From Diaminobutyricimonas aerilata (GTDB taxonomy: Bacteria > Actinomycetota > Actinomycetes > Actinomycetales > Microbacteriaceae), in contig NZ_PGFF01000001.1 in assembly GCF_002797715.1 (NCBI RefSeq), positions 496,001-560,000 on the forward strand: a DNA stretch of 64,000 bases. Reading direction: 5' to 3'. A program made the position numbers and the translations under genes. The notes under the pieces were generated by a model that was not told the DNA's origin, searched no databases, and was given only the letters and a program-made list of their open reading frames with translations. Shown in pieces: positions 7,581 to 16,356 of the stretch; within the stretch, counting starts at the first letter, position 1; the number at the start of each line of letters is the position of its first letter.

Positions 7581-9077
7581 ATGACCTCGGCAATGACGCC
7601 GGTACTGGCCGCTCGCGGCATCGAGAAGAGCTTCTTCGGTGTGCGTGTGCTCCACGGCGTGGACCTCGAACTGCGAGCCGGACGTGTCCACGGACTCGTC
7701 GGAGAGAACGGCGCCGGCAAATCCACCCTCATGAAGGTGATCGCCGGCGTCTACGAACCGGATGCCGGCACGGTCGAGTTCGCGGGGGAGCAGGTGCGCT
7801 TCTCGCACCCCGTGCAGGCGATGCGGGCCGGGGTCGCGACGGTGTTCCAGGAGTTCAACCTGCTGCCCGAACGCACCGTCGCCGAGAACGTCTTCCTCGG
7901 CCGCGAACCGCGCCGGCGAGGACTCGTCGACCGGCGCGGGATGGAGCGGGCCACCACCGACCTGCTGCTCGAACTCGGCGTCGACTTCATCGAGGCGGGC
8001 GCCCCGGTGCGCACGCTGAGCGTCGCCGAGCAGCAGATCGTCGAGATCGCGAAGGCCCTCTCGTTCGACGCCCGCGTCATCTCGATGGACGAGCCGACCG
8101 CGGCGCTCGCCGACCACGAGGTCGCGCTGCTGTACACGATCGTGCGGCGGCTCGCCGAGCGCGGCGTCGCGATCCTCTACGTCTCCCACCGGCTCAAAGA
8201 GGTCTTCGACCTCTGCGACGAGATCACCGTGCTGAAAGACGGCGCCCTCGTCTCCACCGGTCCCACCACCGACCTCACGACCGGCGAGCTCGTGCGTCGC
8301 ATGGTCGGGCGCTCCATCTCGACGTTCTTCCCGCCGCCGCGCGAGGGCACGACCGTGGGGGAGGTGCGTCTGCAGCTCGAGCAGGTCGGCAACGCGTACC
8401 TCGACGGCATCGACCTCGAAGTGCGCGCGGGCGAGATCGTGGGTCTCGCCGGCCTGCAGGGCAGCGGCCGCACCGAACTCGTCGAGGCGGTCTTCGGCAT
8501 CACCCCGTTCACGCGCGGCCGGATGCGGCTGGGCGGGCAGGAGGCGCGCATCACCGGTCCGCGCGCGGCGGTGCGGGCGGGGCTCGCCCTCATCACCGAG
8601 GACCGCAAGGCCCAGGGACTCGCGCTCAACCAGAGCGTGCTCGACAACGCCCTGCTCGTCGTGCGCTCCGTGCTGCCGCAGCGGGCGGGGGAGGCCCGTC
8701 AGGAAGTGCCCGGCGTGCTGTCGTCGCTCGAGGTGAGTTCGCGCGGCCTCGGCCAGGAGGTGCAGTACCTCTCCGGCGGCAACCAGCAGAAGGTCGTGCT
8801 GGCCAAGTGGCTCGCCACCAAGCCGCGCGTCGTGCTGCTCGACGAACCGACCCGCGGCATCGACGTCGGGGCGAAGGTGGCCGTGTACGACCTCATGCGA
8901 GAACTCGCCGCCGACGGCGTCGCGATCCTCGTGGTCTCGTCGGAGCTGCCCGAGGTGATCGGGATGGCCGATCGGATCGTCGTGCTGCACGACGGTCGAG
9001 TGTCGGCGGAACTGCCGGCCGGATCGACCGAGGAGGCCGTGCTCGCCGCCGCGACCGGGCAGGAGGAGGCGGCATGA
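7581..9077 (+). CDS. CUT2 sugar ABC transporter, ATP-binding protein (RbsA/MglA-like)
   Basis: This is a 498-residue double ATPase of the carbohydrate uptake 2 type. The first nucleotide-binding domain has Walker A GENGAGKST (about residues 39-47), a degenerate signature LSVAEQQ and Walker B VISMDEPTAAL. The second half has a degenerate P-loop (GLQGSGRTEL), signature LSGGNQQKVVLAKWL and VVLLDEPTRGIDVGAK. This pairing is diagnostic for RbsA/XylG/MglA. The ATG at 7581 follows the -10 box by six bases and has no clear ribosome binding site, consistent with a leaderless mRNA. The next permease gene overlaps by 4 bases (ATGA). Confidence 0.95.
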   Translation: MTSAMTPVLAARGIEKSFFGVRVLHGVDLELRAGRVHGLVGENGAGKSTLMKVIAGVYEPDAGTVEFAGEQVRFSHPVQAMRAGVATVFQEFNLLPERTVAENVFLGREPRRRGLVDRRGMERATTDLLLELGVDFIEAGAPVRTLSVAEQQIVEIAKALSFDARVISMDEPTAALADHEVALLYTIVRRLAERGVAILYVSHRLKEVFDLCDEITVLKDGALVSTGPTTDLTTGELVRRMVGRSISTFFPPPREGTTVGEVRLQLEQVGNAYLDGIDLEVRAGEIVGLAGLQGSGRTELVEAVFGITPFTRGRMRLGGQEARITGPRAAVRAGLALITEDRKAQGLALNQSVLDNALLVVRSVLPQRAGEARQEVPGVLSSLEVSSRGLGQEVQYLSGGNQQKVVLAKWLATKPRVVLLDEPTRGIDVGAKVAVYDLMRELAADGVAILVVSSELPEVIGMADRIVVLHDGRVSAELPAGSTEEAVLAAATGQEEAA

Positions 9078-10093
9078 GGTTGCTGAAGGGCCGGCTCGAC
9101 CCGACCGTGATCGTCTATCTGGCCCTGTTGGTCGCGGTCGTCATCGGGGCGATCCTCGTCGCGACTGTGGGACGCAACTTCTTCAGCGCCGGCAACATCC
9201 GCGACATCCTCACCGGCATGAGCGTGCTCGGCTTCGTCGCGATCGGGCAGACGCTCGTGATCCTCGGCGGGTCCCTCGATCTCTCGGTGCCCTACGTCGT
9301 GAGCCTCGCGAGCCTGCTCGCGGCCGACACGATGGCCGGCTCGTCGGCGAACGTGTTGCCCGGGGTGCTGCTCGCCCTCGGAGTCGCGGCACTCATCGGC
9401 CTGGTGAACGGGCTCGTGGTCACGAAGCTGCGGGTCAACGGCTTCATCGCGACGCTCGGCACGGGGCTCATCGTCAAGGGCTACCTCGACACCCAGTACA
9501 AGGGCACGTCGGGCGACGTGCCGTGGGAGTTCCGTCTCGTGGGCGTCACCCTCATCGGACCGGTGCCGCTGTCGACCCTGCTCATGCTCGCGGTCGCGGT
9601 GCTCGCATGGGTGTTCCTCACCCGCTCCCGCACCGGCCACCACCTCTACGCGGTCGGCGGCAGTTCGGATGTCGCGCGGCTCTCCGGGCTCCGCACCTCG
9701 CAGCCGCTCATCGTCGCCCACGTGCTGTGCTCGGTCACGGCGGCACTCGCCGGACTGCTGCTCGCCTCCCGTCTGGCGGTGGGCAGCCCGACGGTCGGAA
9801 CGCAGGGCGGCTACGACCTGCTCTCGATCGCCGCGGTCGTGCTCGGCGGCACCCTGCTCATGGGCGGACGCGGGTCGGTCTGGGGCACCATCGGCGGCGT
9901 CGCGATCTTCGCGGTGCTCGACAACGTGATGAGCGTCATGCAGGTGAACCCGTTCATGAAGGATGTGGTGCGCGGCATCGTCATCGTCGCGGCGGTGGCC
10001 GTGTACACGGGTCGGGCGATCGAGCGCCGCCGGGCGCGGTTCGCGAGCACGCCGAGCGTGAAGGAGGCGACGGATGAGCCGGCCCGTGTCTGA
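9074..10093 (+). CDS. CUT2 sugar ABC transporter permease (RbsC-like), first
   Basis: This 339-residue membrane protein has about eight to ten helices and the family motif QTLVILGGSLDLSVPYVVSLASLLAA (the BPD_transp_2 signature G-x-x-DLSV) at about residues 60-85, followed by AVVLGGTLLMGGRGSVWGTIGG. It forms the channel with the second permease and the ATPase. ATGA overlap with the ATPase gene and a 20-bp overlap with the next permease indicate tight coupling. Two distinct permeases suggest a heterodimer, as in YtfT/YjfF-type systems. Confidence 0.93.
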   Translation: MRLLKGRLDPTVIVYLALLVAVVIGAILVATVGRNFFSAGNIRDILTGMSVLGFVAIGQTLVILGGSLDLSVPYVVSLASLLAADTMAGSSANVLPGVLLALGVAALIGLVNGLVVTKLRVNGFIATLGTGLIVKGYLDTQYKGTSGDVPWEFRLVGVTLIGPVPLSTLLMLAVAVLAWVFLTRSRTGHHLYAVGGSSDVARLSGLRTSQPLIVAHVLCSVTAALAGLLLASRLAVGSPTVGTQGGYDLLSIAAVVLGGTLLMGGRGSVWGTIGGVAIFAVLDNVMSVMQVNPFMKDVVRGIVIVAAVAVYTGRAIERRRARFASTPSVKEATDEPARV

Positions 10094-11165
10094 GCCCCGG
10101 AGCGCGTCGCGCTCCGATGCGCTGCGCCGCCTTGCGATCTCCCTCGTGAGCCCGCGCGGAGCCGTGTTCCTGCTGCTCGTGCTGCTGCTCATCGCCATCA
10201 CGGCGCTCAACCCGAACTTCGCCCAACCCGACCAGTTCATCCGCTTCATCCAGCGCGTGGCCCCGATCGCGATCGTCGCGATGGGCCAGTACTTCGTGAT
10301 CGTCTCGGGCGAGTTCGATCTGTCGATGGGCTCGCTCGTCACCGCGCAGGTGGTGATCGCGGGCAACCTCATCGGGCAGGACGACGCCCTCGCGATCCCG
10401 GTGCTGCTGCTCATGCTCGTGTTCGGGGCGATCGTCGGCCTCGTCAACGGCCTCATCACGACGCTGCTCAAGGTGCCGTCGTTCATCGTGACGCTCGGGA
10501 TGATGCTCGCCCTGCTCGGGGCGGTGCTGTTCTGGACCGGTGGCGCAGCGACCGGCAACCCGGCCGACTCGTTCCGCGAGATCGGCCGTGGCGGCATCCG
10601 CGACGTGCCCGTCTTCGAGATCATCCCGTGGTCGGTGATCATCCTCGCGGTGCTGCTCGCCGCCGCGATCTGGTTCTCGCGCGCATCGTGGGGGCGCCTG
10701 CTCGTCGCGGTGGGCGACAACCCGGTCGCCGCACGGTACGCCGGAGCGCGCATCTGGTGGGTGAAGACGAGCGCATTCATCGTCTCGAGCCTCAGCGCCA
10801 CCGTCGCGGGTGTGCTGCTCGTCGGGTACGCCGGGGTGCACCCGTCGGTCGGCCGCGGCTACGAGTTCACCGCGATCACGGCGGTCGTGCTCGGCGGGGT
10901 CGTGCTCGGCGGCGGTCGCGGCTGGGTGGTGGCCGCCGTCGCCGGGGCATTCACGCTCGAAGCCCTGTTCGTGCTGCTCAACTTCGCGGGAGTGCCCTCG
11001 ACCCTGCGCGACGCGGTGCAGGGCGTGATCATCATCCTCGCCGTCGCCTACGCCGCCACGACCTTCCGGGCCCGCCGTCGCGGCCGCTCGGCACAGACTT
11101 CGCCCCAAGAGGGTGGAGAGCCGGATCCCGACCGGGATCCGCGACCCCTGCAACGCACACAGTAA
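10074..11165 (+). CDS. CUT2 sugar ABC transporter permease (RbsC-like), second
   Basis: This is a 363-residue permease paralogous to the preceding one. It has QYFVIVSGEFDLSMGSLVTAQVVIAGN, the conserved DLS loop, at about residues 76-102, and AVVLGGVVLGGGRGWVVAAVAGAF in the EAA-like loop region. It has about ten hydrophobic segments and a hydrophilic basic C-terminus RARRRGRSAQTSPQEGG. The start lies inside the preceding gene, in another frame. It is followed 11 bases later by the binding-protein gene. Confidence 0.93.
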   Translation: MSRPVSEPRSASRSDALRRLAISLVSPRGAVFLLLVLLLIAITALNPNFAQPDQFIRFIQRVAPIAIVAMGQYFVIVSGEFDLSMGSLVTAQVVIAGNLIGQDDALAIPVLLLMLVFGAIVGLVNGLITTLLKVPSFIVTLGMMLALLGAVLFWTGGAATGNPADSFREIGRGGIRDVPVFEIIPWSVIILAVLLAAAIWFSRASWGRLLVAVGDNPVAARYAGARIWWVKTSAFIVSSLSATVAGVLLVGYAGVHPSVGRGYEFTAITAVVLGGVVLGGGRGWVVAAVAGAFTLEALFVLLNFAGVPSTLRDAVQGVIIILAVAYAATTFRARRRGRSAQTSPQEGGEPDPDRDPRPLQRTQ

Positions 11166-11176
11166 GGAGTCCGGGA

Positions 11177-12382
11177 ATGCGACGACGCATCATCCTGACA
11201 CCCGCGATCATCGGCGCCGTCGCCGTGATCGCTCTGGCCGGGTGCTCCACCGATCCCACCGCCGCGCCACCGGCGGAAGAAGAAGGCACCGAGAGCGAAT
11301 CGGTGGACTGGTTCGACCAGGAGCTCTACGACAAGCAGGACGCCGAACGCGGGGTCACCCCCGAGGGGCCGGAGGGCCAGCCGTACCTGCAGCACATCAA
11401 CGCGGAGATGGTCGACACCGCGGAGTTCGCGAGCCCTGGCGCGAAGAAGGTCTGCTTCGCGAACGCCTCGATCTCGAACCCGTGGCGCCAGACCGGCTGG
11501 ATCACGATGAACGAGCAGCTCAAGGAGCTGCAGGCGGCCGGCGTCATCTCCGAGATGGAGACGCGCGACGCGCAAGACAACGACGACACCCAGATCGCCG
11601 ACATCGACTACTTCATCGACGAGGGCGGTTGCGATGCGTTCATCATCTCCCCCAACTCGACGGCGGCGATGACCCCGGCGGTGGAGCGGGCCTGCGAGAC
11701 GGGCAAGCCCGTCGTCGTGTTCGACCGCGGTGTCGAGACGGACTGCGCGGTGACGTTCATCCACCCGATCGGCGGCTTCGCCTGGGGCATCGACACGGCC
11801 GAGTTCCTCGTCGAGAACCTCGAGGAGGGGAACAAGGTCGTCGCTCTGCGGATCCTCCCCGGCGTCGACGTGCTCGAGCAGCGCTGGGCGGCGGCGGAGA
11901 GGATCTTCGAGGAGGAGGGCATCGAGGCGGTGGACTACTTCACCGGTGCCGACCCCGCCGAGATCAAGAAGATCATCTCCGACGAGCTGCAGAAGGGCGA
12001 CGTGCACGGGGTGTGGATGGATGCCGGTGACGGCGCCGTCGCGGCGATCGAGGCCTTCGAGGACGCCGGGGTCGACTACCCGGTGATGACCGGGGAGGAC
12101 GAGCTGAGCTTCCTCCGCAAGTGGAAGGAGACCGGGCTCACCGGGCTCGCGCCGGTGTACTCGAACTTCCAGTGGCGCACCCCGCTGCTCGCACTGCAGA
12201 AGATCTTCGCCGGCGAGGAGGTGCCCAAGGAGTGGGTGCTGCCGCAGGCCCCGATCACCGAGGGCGAGCTCGACGACTGGCTCACCAAGAGCGAGGGCAT
12301 GCCCGACGGGCACTACGCCAAGTTCGGTGGCGAGGATCTGCCGGGCTATCCGCAGATCTGGCAGGAGCGCGAGATCCCCTGA
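11177..12382 (+). CDS. CUT2 sugar-binding lipoprotein
   Basis: This 401-residue periplasmic-binding-protein-like lipoprotein has signal peptide MRRRIILTPAIIGAVAVIALAGC with lipobox LAGC (Cys23), then an acidic linker. The type I fold is seen in VCFANASISNPWRQTGWITMNEQLKELQAAG and in DAFIISPNSTAAMTPAVERACETGKPVVVFDRGV, the usual RbsB/YtfQ strand-loop pattern. The ligand is unknown. The residues between lipobox and domain are unusually acidic. The ATG follows AAGGAGTCCGGGA. A strong hairpin 11 bases after the stop probably limits read-through to the enzyme genes. Confidence 0.93.
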   Translation: MRRRIILTPAIIGAVAVIALAGCSTDPTAAPPAEEEGTESESVDWFDQELYDKQDAERGVTPEGPEGQPYLQHINAEMVDTAEFASPGAKKVCFANASISNPWRQTGWITMNEQLKELQAAGVISEMETRDAQDNDDTQIADIDYFIDEGGCDAFIISPNSTAAMTPAVERACETGKPVVVFDRGVETDCAVTFIHPIGGFAWGIDTAEFLVENLEEGNKVVALRILPGVDVLEQRWAAAERIFEEEGIEAVDYFTGADPAEIKKIISDELQKGDVHGVWMDAGDGAVAAIEAFEDAGVDYPVMTGEDELSFLRKWKETGLTGLAPVYSNFQWRTPLLALQKIFAGEEVPKEWVLPQAPITEGELDDWLTKSEGMPDGHYAKFGGEDLPGYPQIWQEREIP

Positions 12383-12393
12383 TCCCGCACACG

Positions 12394-12429
12394 ACGGCCG
12401 GGCGGCGCACGCCGCCCGGCCGTCCCTTT
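12394..12429 (+). terminator. Intraoperonic terminator/attenuator after the binding-protein gene
   Basis: ACGGCCGGGCGGC (12394-12406) and GCCGCCCGGCCGT (12411-12423) make a 13-bp perfect stem with a GCAC loop, followed by CCCTTTCC. The next gene starts 15 bases later with its own AAGGAG, so the hairpin likely raises binding-protein expression over the enzyme genes or protects the mRNA 3' end. Confidence 0.75.
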
Positions 12430-12443
12430 CCGGAAGGAGCAGG

Positions 12444-13310
12444 ATGCCCCGCATCCTCGGCGTCAACACCTGGGTGTGGACGAGTCCCCTCACCGACGAG
12501 TCGCTCGACCGCCTCGCGCGCCACGTCGCGTCGCTCGGGTTCGACGCGATCGAGCTGCCGCTCGAGAACCCGGGCGATTGGGATGCGCGCCGTGCGCGCG
12601 ACCTGCTCGACGAGCTCGGGCTCGCCGGTTTCGTCGTCGGCGCGATGGCGCCCGGCCGCGACCTCGTGGCGAGCGACCGCATCGGCGAGACGCAGGAGTA
12701 CCTGCGCGAGTGCATCCGCGCCGCCGAGGTGCTCGGGTCGCCCGTCGTCGCGGGACCGTTCTACGCGAGCACCGGGCGCACCTGGCGGATGACCGCGGAT
12801 GAGCGGGGTGCGATCGTGCGGGAACTGCGCGAGTCGCTCGCCCCGGTCGCCGATGCCGCCGTGTCCGCCGGCGTGCGTCTCGGCATCGAGCCGCTCAACC
12901 GCTACGAGACGAGCCTCGTCAACACCGTGGATCAAGCGCTCGACGCGCTCGATCCGTTGCTCGGGCGCGGCGTCGGGCTCGCCCTCGACACCTACCACCT
13001 CAACATCGAGGAGAAGAGCATCACGGGCGCGATCGCCGCCGCGGGCGAGCACATCGTGCACGTTCAGGTGTGCGGCAACGACCGCGGCGCGGTCGGCGAC
13101 GACCACCTCGACTGGCCCGCGATCCTCGCCGCGCTCGACGGCGCCGGCTACGACGATGCCCTCACGCTGGAGAGCTTCACGGGCGAGAACGCGTCGATCG
13201 CGACGGCAGCGTCGATCTGGCGTCCGCTCGCCGAGACCCAGGATGCCCTCGCGACGAGATCCCTCACCGCGCTGCGCCGGTTGACGACCGACCTAGATAC
13301 GTATTCATAG
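12444..13310 (+). CDS. Ketose 3-epimerase-like TIM-barrel protein (allulose/tagatose 3-epimerase family)
   Basis: This 288-residue protein is of the AP_endonuc_2/xylose-isomerase-like family. The four metal ligands of D-tagatose/D-psicose 3-epimerases are recognisable: Glu in LGIEPLNRYETSLVNT, Asp in LALDTYHLNIEE, His in HIVHVQVCGNDRG and Glu in ALTLESFTG. The segment NRYET-N and the LDTYHLNIEE motif are the closest to allulose 3-epimerase. It probably isomerises or epimerises a free sugar or keto-sugar delivered by the adjacent importer. The ATG follows CGGAAGGAGCAGG. The exact substrate cannot be told from sequence. Confidence 0.85.
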   Translation: MPRILGVNTWVWTSPLTDESLDRLARHVASLGFDAIELPLENPGDWDARRARDLLDELGLAGFVVGAMAPGRDLVASDRIGETQEYLRECIRAAEVLGSPVVAGPFYASTGRTWRMTADERGAIVRELRESLAPVADAAVSAGVRLGIEPLNRYETSLVNTVDQALDALDPLLGRGVGLALDTYHLNIEEKSITGAIAAAGEHIVHVQVCGNDRGAVGDDHLDWPAILAALDGAGYDDALTLESFTGENASIATAASIWRPLAETQDALATRSLTALRRLTTDLDTYS

Positions 13311-13316
13311 TTCGCA

Positions 13317-13353
13317 ACTTTTGCGTGCGTGTCGACGGAAGTCGTCCTAGACT
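13317..13353 (+). promoter_or_regulatory. Internal promoter with conserved 31-bp element (copy B)
   Basis: Positions 13317-13347 match 7531-7561 without gaps at 23-24 of 31 positions (ACTTTTGCG, GAC, GAAGTCG conserved). A -10-like TAGACT lies at 13348-13353. It sits in the 89-bp gap before the second TIM-barrel gene and just after a GATACGTATTC near-palindrome. It probably gives the second half of the cluster its own ROK-controlled promoter. Confidence 0.6.
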
Positions 13354-13399
13354 TGCCCGCGGACCGATCCGGCCACATCCGATCTCATCGAGGAGTCCC

Positions 13400-14140
13400 G
13401 TGCCCAACGCCCCTGTCTCAGTCCAGCTCTACAGCGTGCGTGATGCCATCGCCGCCGACCTGCGGGCCGCCCTCGATCGCGTCGCCGCCATCGGCTTCGA
13501 GAACGTCGAGCTCTACGGGTTCGTCGACAAGGTCGACGAGTACGCCACCGCGCTCGAGGCCACCGGATTGCGCGCACTCTCGGCGCACGCGAGCCTCGTC
13601 GGTTCCGACGACGTGCAGCGCACCCTCGACGCCGCCGCGACGCTCGGTGTCACGACACTCATCGACCCCGCCGTTCGTGAGGAGAACTGGACCTCGCGCG
13701 AGGCGCTCACCGCGACCGCCGACTTCCTCAACGAGCTCGCGCCCGCTGCGGCCGAGCGCGGGATCACCCTCGGCTACCACAACCACTGGTGGGAGCTCGA
13801 GAGCCAGGTCGACGGCCGTCCCGCCCTCGAGGTGTTCGCCGAGCTGCTCGACCCGGCCGTCGTGCTCGAGGTCGACACCTACTGGGTCGAGGTCGGCGGC
13901 GTCGCCGCCCCCGCCCTGCTCGAGCGCCTCGGCGACCGGGTCAAGCTCATCCACGTGAAGGACGGCTCGGCCACGCGTGAGACCAAGGAGCAGCAGCCCG
14001 CCGGTCGCGGCATCGTGCCGGTGCCCGCGATCCTCGCCGCCGCCCCCGACGCCGTGCGCGTGATCGAGTTCGACGACTACGCCGGCGACGTCTTCGAGGG
14101 CATCGCCGAGAGCCTCACCTACCTCAAGGAGAACGCATGA
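13400..14140 (+). CDS. Sugar phosphate isomerase/epimerase-like TIM-barrel protein
   Basis: This is a 246-residue COG1082-type protein: VSVQLYSVRDAIAADLRAALDRVAAIGFENVELYGF at the N-terminus, then GITLGYHNHWWELE, VVLEVDTYWVEVGG, RVKLIHVKDG and VRVIEFDDY. These provide the His/Glu/Asp/His/Glu metal site of the xylose-isomerase-like superfamily. Related proteins act as isomerases, epimerases, beta-eliminases or hydratases on keto-sugars. The GTG start at 13400 follows GAGGAGTCCC. It is coupled by ATGA overlap to the next dehydrogenase gene. Confidence 0.83.
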   Translation: MPNAPVSVQLYSVRDAIAADLRAALDRVAAIGFENVELYGFVDKVDEYATALEATGLRALSAHASLVGSDDVQRTLDAAATLGVTTLIDPAVREENWTSREALTATADFLNELAPAAAERGITLGYHNHWWELESQVDGRPALEVFAELLDPAVVLEVDTYWVEVGGVAAPALLERLGDRVKLIHVKDGSATRETKEQQPAGRGIVPVPAILAAAPDAVRVIEFDDYAGDVFEGIAESLTYLKENA

Positions 14141-15243
14141 GCGGCAGCGGCCGGGTCGGCGTCGGCGTCATCGGCGCCGGAGTCATCAGCAGCCAGTACC
14201 TCGACAACCTGACGCAGTTCCCCGATGTCGAGGTGCTCTTCATCGCCGACCTCGACCTCGACCGCGCGCGCACGCAGGCGGAGAAGTACGGCGTTCCCGG
14301 CAGCGGCTCCGTCGAGGAGCTGCTCGCGGTCGACGAGATCGAGATCGTCGTCAACCTCACCATCCCGGCCGTGCACGTCGAGGTCGGACAGCAGATCCTC
14401 GCCGCCGGCAAGCACGTCTGGAGCGAGAAGCCGTTCGCGCTCGACCGCGACAGCGGACGCCGTCTGCTCGACGACGCCCACGCCCGCGGGCTGCGCGTCG
14501 CCACGGCCCCGGACACCTTCCTCGGCGCCGGGCTGCAGACCGGTCAGCGGGTCGTCGACTCCGGCACGATCGGCACGCCGCTCACCGGCCTCGCGATCAT
14601 GCAGGGGCCCGGCCCCGAGTCGTGGCACCCGAGCCCGGAGTTCCTCTTCGACATCGGCGCCGGGCCGCTCTTCGACATCGGCCCGTACTACCTGACGCTG
14701 CTCGTGCAGGTCTTCGGGCCCGCCGCGCGCGTCTTCGCCGTGTCGTCGACGGCGCGCACGACGCGCGTCATCGGCTCCGGCCCGAAGGCCGGCACCGAGT
14801 TCCCGGTCAACGTGCCCACGCACCACTCGGCGATCATCCAGTTCGAGAGCGGCGCCTCGGCCCAGCTCCTGCTGAGCTTCGAGTCGCAGCTGCGTCGCAG
14901 CGGTGTCGTCGAGATCAACGGCGCCGAGGGCACCCTCGAGTTCCCCGACCCGAACACCTTCGAGGGTGCGTCGCGCCTCTGGGCACGCGGCGAGGAGGAG
15001 TCGAAGGCCGTCGAAGCCGTCGGGTCGACCTTCACCCGCGGCACCGGCGTCGTCGAGCTCGCGCGGGCGATCCGCGCCGACGTGCCGGAGCGGGCGTCGG
15101 GTGAGCTCGGCTTCCACGTGCTCGACCTGATGGTCTCGATCGCCGAAGCCGCCGAGAGCGGCGAGCCCGTCGAGGTGACCAGCACGACGGCACGCCCGCA
15201 GGCGCTGCCGGAGGGCTGGGACCCGTCGGCGGCGACCCTCTAG
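14137..15243 (+). CDS. Gfo/Idh/MocA family sugar dehydrogenase, first
   Basis: This 368-residue NAD(P)-dependent oxidoreductase has the Rossmann motif GVGVIGAGVISSQYLDNL at residues 5-22 and the family's catalytic-lysine motif AAGKHVWSEKPFAL (EKP) at about residues 88-101. The C-terminal part carries FDIGAGPLFDIGPYYLTLL, with the conserved Asp and Tyr where many relatives have D-x-G-x-H. This family oxidises or reduces sugar hydroxyl groups, often at C3. Its start overlaps the TIM-barrel gene by 4 bases and 10 bases separate it from the next dehydrogenase, so these enzymes are probably made together. Confidence 0.9.
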   Translation: MSGSGRVGVGVIGAGVISSQYLDNLTQFPDVEVLFIADLDLDRARTQAEKYGVPGSGSVEELLAVDEIEIVVNLTIPAVHVEVGQQILAAGKHVWSEKPFALDRDSGRRLLDDAHARGLRVATAPDTFLGAGLQTGQRVVDSGTIGTPLTGLAIMQGPGPESWHPSPEFLFDIGAGPLFDIGPYYLTLLVQVFGPAARVFAVSSTARTTRVIGSGPKAGTEFPVNVPTHHSAIIQFESGASAQLLLSFESQLRRSGVVEINGAEGTLEFPDPNTFEGASRLWARGEEESKAVEAVGSTFTRGTGVVELARAIRADVPERASGELGFHVLDLMVSIAEAAESGEPVEVTSTTARPQALPEGWDPSAATL

Positions 15244-15253
15244 GAGGCGACGG

Positions 15254-16330
15254 ATGAGCACACTGCGTGCCGGCATCGTCGGCGGCGGATTCATGGCCGA
15301 GGTGCACTCGCGCGCCATCCGCTCGGCGCGCGGTGTGCCCGCCGCCCTCGCGTCGTCGTCGCCCGACCGGGCCCGCGCCGCCGCCGAGCGGCTCGGCATC
15401 GAGAGCGCGGCGGACGACCTGGATGCGCTCCTCGCCGACCCCTCGATCGACGTCGTGCACGTCTGCACGCCGAACCGTCTGCACCTCGATCAGGCGCTCG
15501 CCGTGATCGCCGCCGGCAAGCACGTCATCTGCGAGAAGCCGCTCGCGACGAGTGCCGACGACGCCCAGCGTCTCGCCGACGCCGCCCGCGAGGCCGGGGT
15601 CGTCGCGACCGTGCCGTTCGTGTACCGCTTCCACCCGATGGCACGCGAGGCGCGCGCCCGGATGGCGGCGGGCGACGCCGGCCGCCTGCTCACCATCAAC
15701 GGCAGCTACCTCCAGGACTGGTTGCTCACCGAGACCGACGACAACTGGCGTGTCGACGACGGCCTCGGCGGTCCGTCCCGCGCGTTCGCCGACATCGGCT
15801 CGCACCTCGTCGACCTCACCGAGTTCATCACCGGCGACCGCATCACGCGGCTGCTCGCCGTGACCCGCACGGTCTTCGACCGCCGGGCGTCGAGCGCGGC
15901 GATCACCACCGAGGACCTCGCGGCCGTCGTCGTGGAGACCGCCGCCGGCGCGGTCGGCACGCTCCTCGTGTCGCAGGTGGCGCCGGGCCGCAAGAACGCC
16001 CTCGTGCTCGAGGTGCACGGATCGGCCGAGTCGCTGCGCTTCGAGCAGGAGAACCCGGAGCAGTTGTGGATCGGGCGCCGTCGCGGGTCCGAGCTCATGC
16101 TGCGCAACCCCGAGGAGCTCGGCGACGAGGCCACGCGCCTGAGCATCATCCCCTCCGGGCACGCCCTCGGCTACCAGGACGCCTTCAACGCGTTCGTCGC
16201 CGACAGCTACGCCGCCATCCGCGGTGAGCTGCACGAGGGACTGCCGGTGTTCGACGACGGTGTGCGCGCGGCGCGCATCACGGATGCGGTGCTCGCCTCG
16301 GCGAGCTCCGGCACCTGGGCCGAGATCTGA
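15254..16330 (+). CDS. Gfo/Idh/MocA family sugar dehydrogenase, second
   Basis: This 358-residue oxidoreductase has RAGIVGGGFMAEVHSRAIRSA at residues 5-25 and the catalytic AAGKHVICEKPLATS at about residues 87-101. In the second domain, SRAFADIGSHLVDLTEFITGD carries the D-I-G-S-H motif with the conserved His. It differs clearly from the preceding dehydrogenase, which suggests a different step, for example one oxidising and one reducing. The ATG follows AGGAGGCGACGG. Substrate and cofactor preference cannot be read reliably. Confidence 0.9.
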   Translation: MSTLRAGIVGGGFMAEVHSRAIRSARGVPAALASSSPDRARAAAERLGIESAADDLDALLADPSIDVVHVCTPNRLHLDQALAVIAAGKHVICEKPLATSADDAQRLADAAREAGVVATVPFVYRFHPMAREARARMAAGDAGRLLTINGSYLQDWLLTETDDNWRVDDGLGGPSRAFADIGSHLVDLTEFITGDRITRLLAVTRTVFDRRASSAAITTEDLAAVVVETAAGAVGTLLVSQVAPGRKNALVLEVHGSAESLRFEQENPEQLWIGRRRGSELMLRNPEELGDEATRLSIIPSGHALGYQDAFNAFVADSYAAIRGELHEGLPVFDDGVRAARITDAVLASASSGTWAEI

Positions 16331-16356
16331 ACCAGACACGAGACGAGGAGTACGCG

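Noticed and set aside
6282-8990. Leftward 902-codon frame extending the ROK gene over the ABC transporter gene
   Set aside because: Only the part up to 7469 matches the ROK family; the rest is antisense to the RbsA-like ATPase.
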